Assembly: GCA_963169055.1 (NCBI GenBank)
Contig: CAUJFU010000101.1
Span: 1 to 54,222 of the forward strand
DNA length: 54,222 nucleotides
Direction: 5' to 3'
DNA from: Myxococcota bacterium
GTDB taxonomy: Bacteria > Myxococcota_C > UBA6777
The notes beneath the pieces are model-generated. The model was not told the DNA's origin. It worked only from the letters and a program-made list of their open reading frames with translations, and did not search any database. A program made the translations under genes and the position numbers. Position 1 is the first letter of the stretch. Each line of letters starts with the position of its first letter. This document shows, in pieces, positions 52,928 through 54,222 of this stretch.

Positions 52928-54222
52928 GGTACGCCATGAGCAAAACGGCGGAGAAAGAAGATGAGTCCGAAGATCAAAAGGAGCAAGGTCGGAAGATCGA
53001 GAGAAGCGGGTGGATGGGCTGCGCAACAGCCTTGGGCATGGGGTGTGCTGCTTGTGTCCGAAGGAAGGGCGTCTTGGGGGGGCTGTTCGATAGAGGATTC
53101 GGTTGTGTTTTCGGGGGGGGCGGACTCGATGGAGGGTTCGGTGGTGGCGGATTCATGGGGCGTTTCGGATGGGGTTTCTGTGGTGGCGGATTCATGGGGG
53201 GATTCGGAGGGGGTGGATTCAGTCGAAGCATCGGGGGAAGTGGGTTCGGAAGTGAGTTCTGTGGGTTCGGATTCATGGGGGGATTCGGAGGTGGATTCAT
53301 GGTTGGGTTCGGAGGTGGAGGCCCAAGGGAAGGGGATGGGTAGGGTATTTTGGAAGACGGCTTGGTAAGCGGCTTGGAGGAGTTGTTTGCGTTCGGCTTC
53401 GGGGATGTTGGGGGTGGGGTTGTAGGTGAGGGAGCGGGGATCGCGGCCCGTGAGTGCGGCGGTGAGAGTGGCAGCGGCGAGGAAAGTTCCAAGCAGAGAG
53501 GGGTGGCTACCGTCGGCATCATAGAGCCGATACCACAGGCTTTCAGGTCGCAGAGGGTCTTGGCCGTTGCGTTTGAGATCGTCGTACAGGTGTTCCCATG
53601 CGATGCCAGCGGGAGCGATGTAGACGGTGTATTGGGGCGTAGAGGCGCGGGTGCGGTAGCGAAGATAACCGTCGCGAAGGCGGGCTTGCATGGTTTTAAA
53701 GTCGGGGAAGAGGGTTTTGTTTTGTGTATCGCCATCGCGTCGTCCCCATGTCATGAGCAAGATGGAGCGTGCGTTGCGTGTATGTACGGTGGAAGCGAGT
53801 TGTTGGATGGCGGCGGTGCTGCGTTGGGCGTAGGGGTCGGTTTCGGGGATACCCGGGATCTGGCTTTGTTCTTGGAACACGACCCATTGCCAGCGGTGAA
53901 GGGGATCTTGGCTTTCGAGGAGGAGTTGTCGCAAAGGCTTGATGGTTTGGGTGTTTTGGAGGTCAGCGAGGTGTTGTTCCCAGAGATATCCGCCGTAGGC
54001 GATGCGTTCTTGGTGGGTGGTGGTTTGTGGCGGAAGGAGTTCTTGGAGCATGGCGATGGTTTGTTGGTTGAGAGCTTGGGCATCGTTGCCGTAGGTGTAG
54101 CTGTTTCCGACAAAAAGCAGGTGAGTGGGGAGGGATTGTGCGTATGCGGTGAAGGGCAGCATCAAAACACCGAGAAATAAAAAGAGACAAGCAGCGGCGT
54201 GACGTCGTTGCCAAAAAAAGCC
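52915..54222 (-). CDS. SGNH/GDSL-like hydrolase with a C-terminal sorting-like tail (5' end outside window)
   Basis: The frame stays open to the window edge, and its first codons give a signal-peptide core (CLFLFLGVLMLPFTAYAQS), so the real start is beyond 54222. Block I is LLFVGNSYTYGND and the C-terminal catalytic pair is in DADGSHPSLLG, as in SGNH hydrolases; a substrate is not evident. From about 150 residues before the end there are degenerate repeats of SESPHESATTETPSETPHES type, likely a surface stalk. The end is GCCAAHPP, a hydrophobic helix (PTLLLLIFGLIFFL) and RR, resembling the MYXO-CTERM sorting signals known in myxobacteria. Confidence 0.8.
   Translation of the reverse strand, partial: GFFWQRRHAAACLFLFLGVLMLPFTAYAQSLPTHLLFVGNSYTYGNDAQALNQQTIAMLQELLPPQTTTHQERIAYGGYLWEQHLADLQNTQTIKPLRQLLLESQDPLHRWQWVVFQEQSQIPGIPETDPYAQRSTAAIQQLASTVHTRNARSILLMTWGRRDGDTQNKTLFPDFKTMQARLRDGYLRYRTRASTPQYTVYIAPAGIAWEHLYDDLKRNGQDPLRPESLWYRLYDADGSHPSLLGTFLAAATLTAALTGRDPRSLTYNPTPNIPEAERKQLLQAAYQAVFQNTLPIPFPWASTSEPNHESTSESPHESEPTELTSEPTSPDASTESTPSESPHESATTETPSETPHESATTEPSIESAPPENTTESSIEQPPQDALPSDTSSTPHAQGCCAAHPPASLDLPTLLLLIFGLIFFLRRFAHGVPIPR

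Noticed and set aside
52501..53343. Glycine-rich 280-residue plus-strand frame near the right end
   Set aside because: Produced by reading the repeat-rich 3' part of the minus-strand SGNH gene and msrA in reverse; no ribosome site.

Overview
The window looks like a chromosomal segment of a Gram-negative bacterium from the former Deltaproteobacteria, most likely Myxococcota or Bradymonadota; this placement is an inference. The support is: the order tRNA-Gly, tRNA-Thr, tuf, tRNA-Trp, secE, nusG, rplKAJL, rpoBC; a three-helix SecE; two large Ser/Thr kinases, one with the HRDISPNN catalytic loop; secreted proteins with repeated cysteine motifs; outer-membrane-like barrels; and a C-terminal Cys / hydrophobic helix / Arg tail resembling myxobacterial sorting signals. 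TTG and GTG starts with good Shine-Dalgarno sites are common, even for core genes.

Layout. 1-15.2 kb: the tRNA/tuf/ribosomal protein/RNA polymerase cluster, all on +. 15.2-23.6 kb: a Cys-rich lipoprotein, SppA protease, an SDR protein, a DUF429 protein, an acyl-CoA dehydrogenase and a repeat-bearing lipoprotein, separated by hairpin-rich intergenic repeats. 23.7-28.8 kb: an arginine cluster, argR - P-loop NTPase of unknown role - argC - argD - argB, with a palindromic operator-like site before argR. 28.9-33.5 kb: a small conserved-looking protein, a barrel-like protein without a signal peptide, and a kinase fused to an FGE-sulfatase-fold domain. 33.6-41.9 kb: two tandem structured RNAs and a strong terminator, an outer-membrane protein, then a same-strand run of sirtuin, metallophosphoesterase, Ro60/TROVE-vWA protein, Cys-cluster protein, GNAT acetyltransferase and SUKH-like protein. 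41.9-54.2 kb: a second kinase, a vapBC module, an ERG2/sigma-1-receptor-like protein, an orphan TPR protein, a Cys-repeat hydrolase, a DUF1295 membrane protein, MsrA and a truncated SGNH hydrolase.

The most interesting content is an apparent Ro ribonucleoprotein system. Two RNAs about 125 nt long, 19 nt apart, each carry a full tRNA-like module (D, anticodon-like and T arms) on a long stem. The outer helices differ in sequence between copies but remain paired, and they enclose an internal loop with CATCCG on one side and AACTTG or AACTCG on the other. That layout resembles the Ro-binding stem of Y RNAs, and the whole resembles bacterial YrlA RNAs. About 3.9 kb downstream lies a TROVE-vWA protein whose last 100 residues look like EF-Tu domain 3, the domain that in EF-Tu helps to hold the tRNA T stem. 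A Ro protein with an EF-Tu-type domain encoded near tRNA-mimicking Y-like RNAs suggests that the extra domain grips the tRNA-like end of the RNA. This is inferred from sequence only.

Other points of note: a bacterial ERG2/sigma-1 homologue lacking the membrane anchor, a P-loop protein translationally coupled to argC, repeated beta-lobe modules in RpoB, a dispersed ~125 bp double-hairpin repeat present at four loci, and many short tandem duplications between genes.
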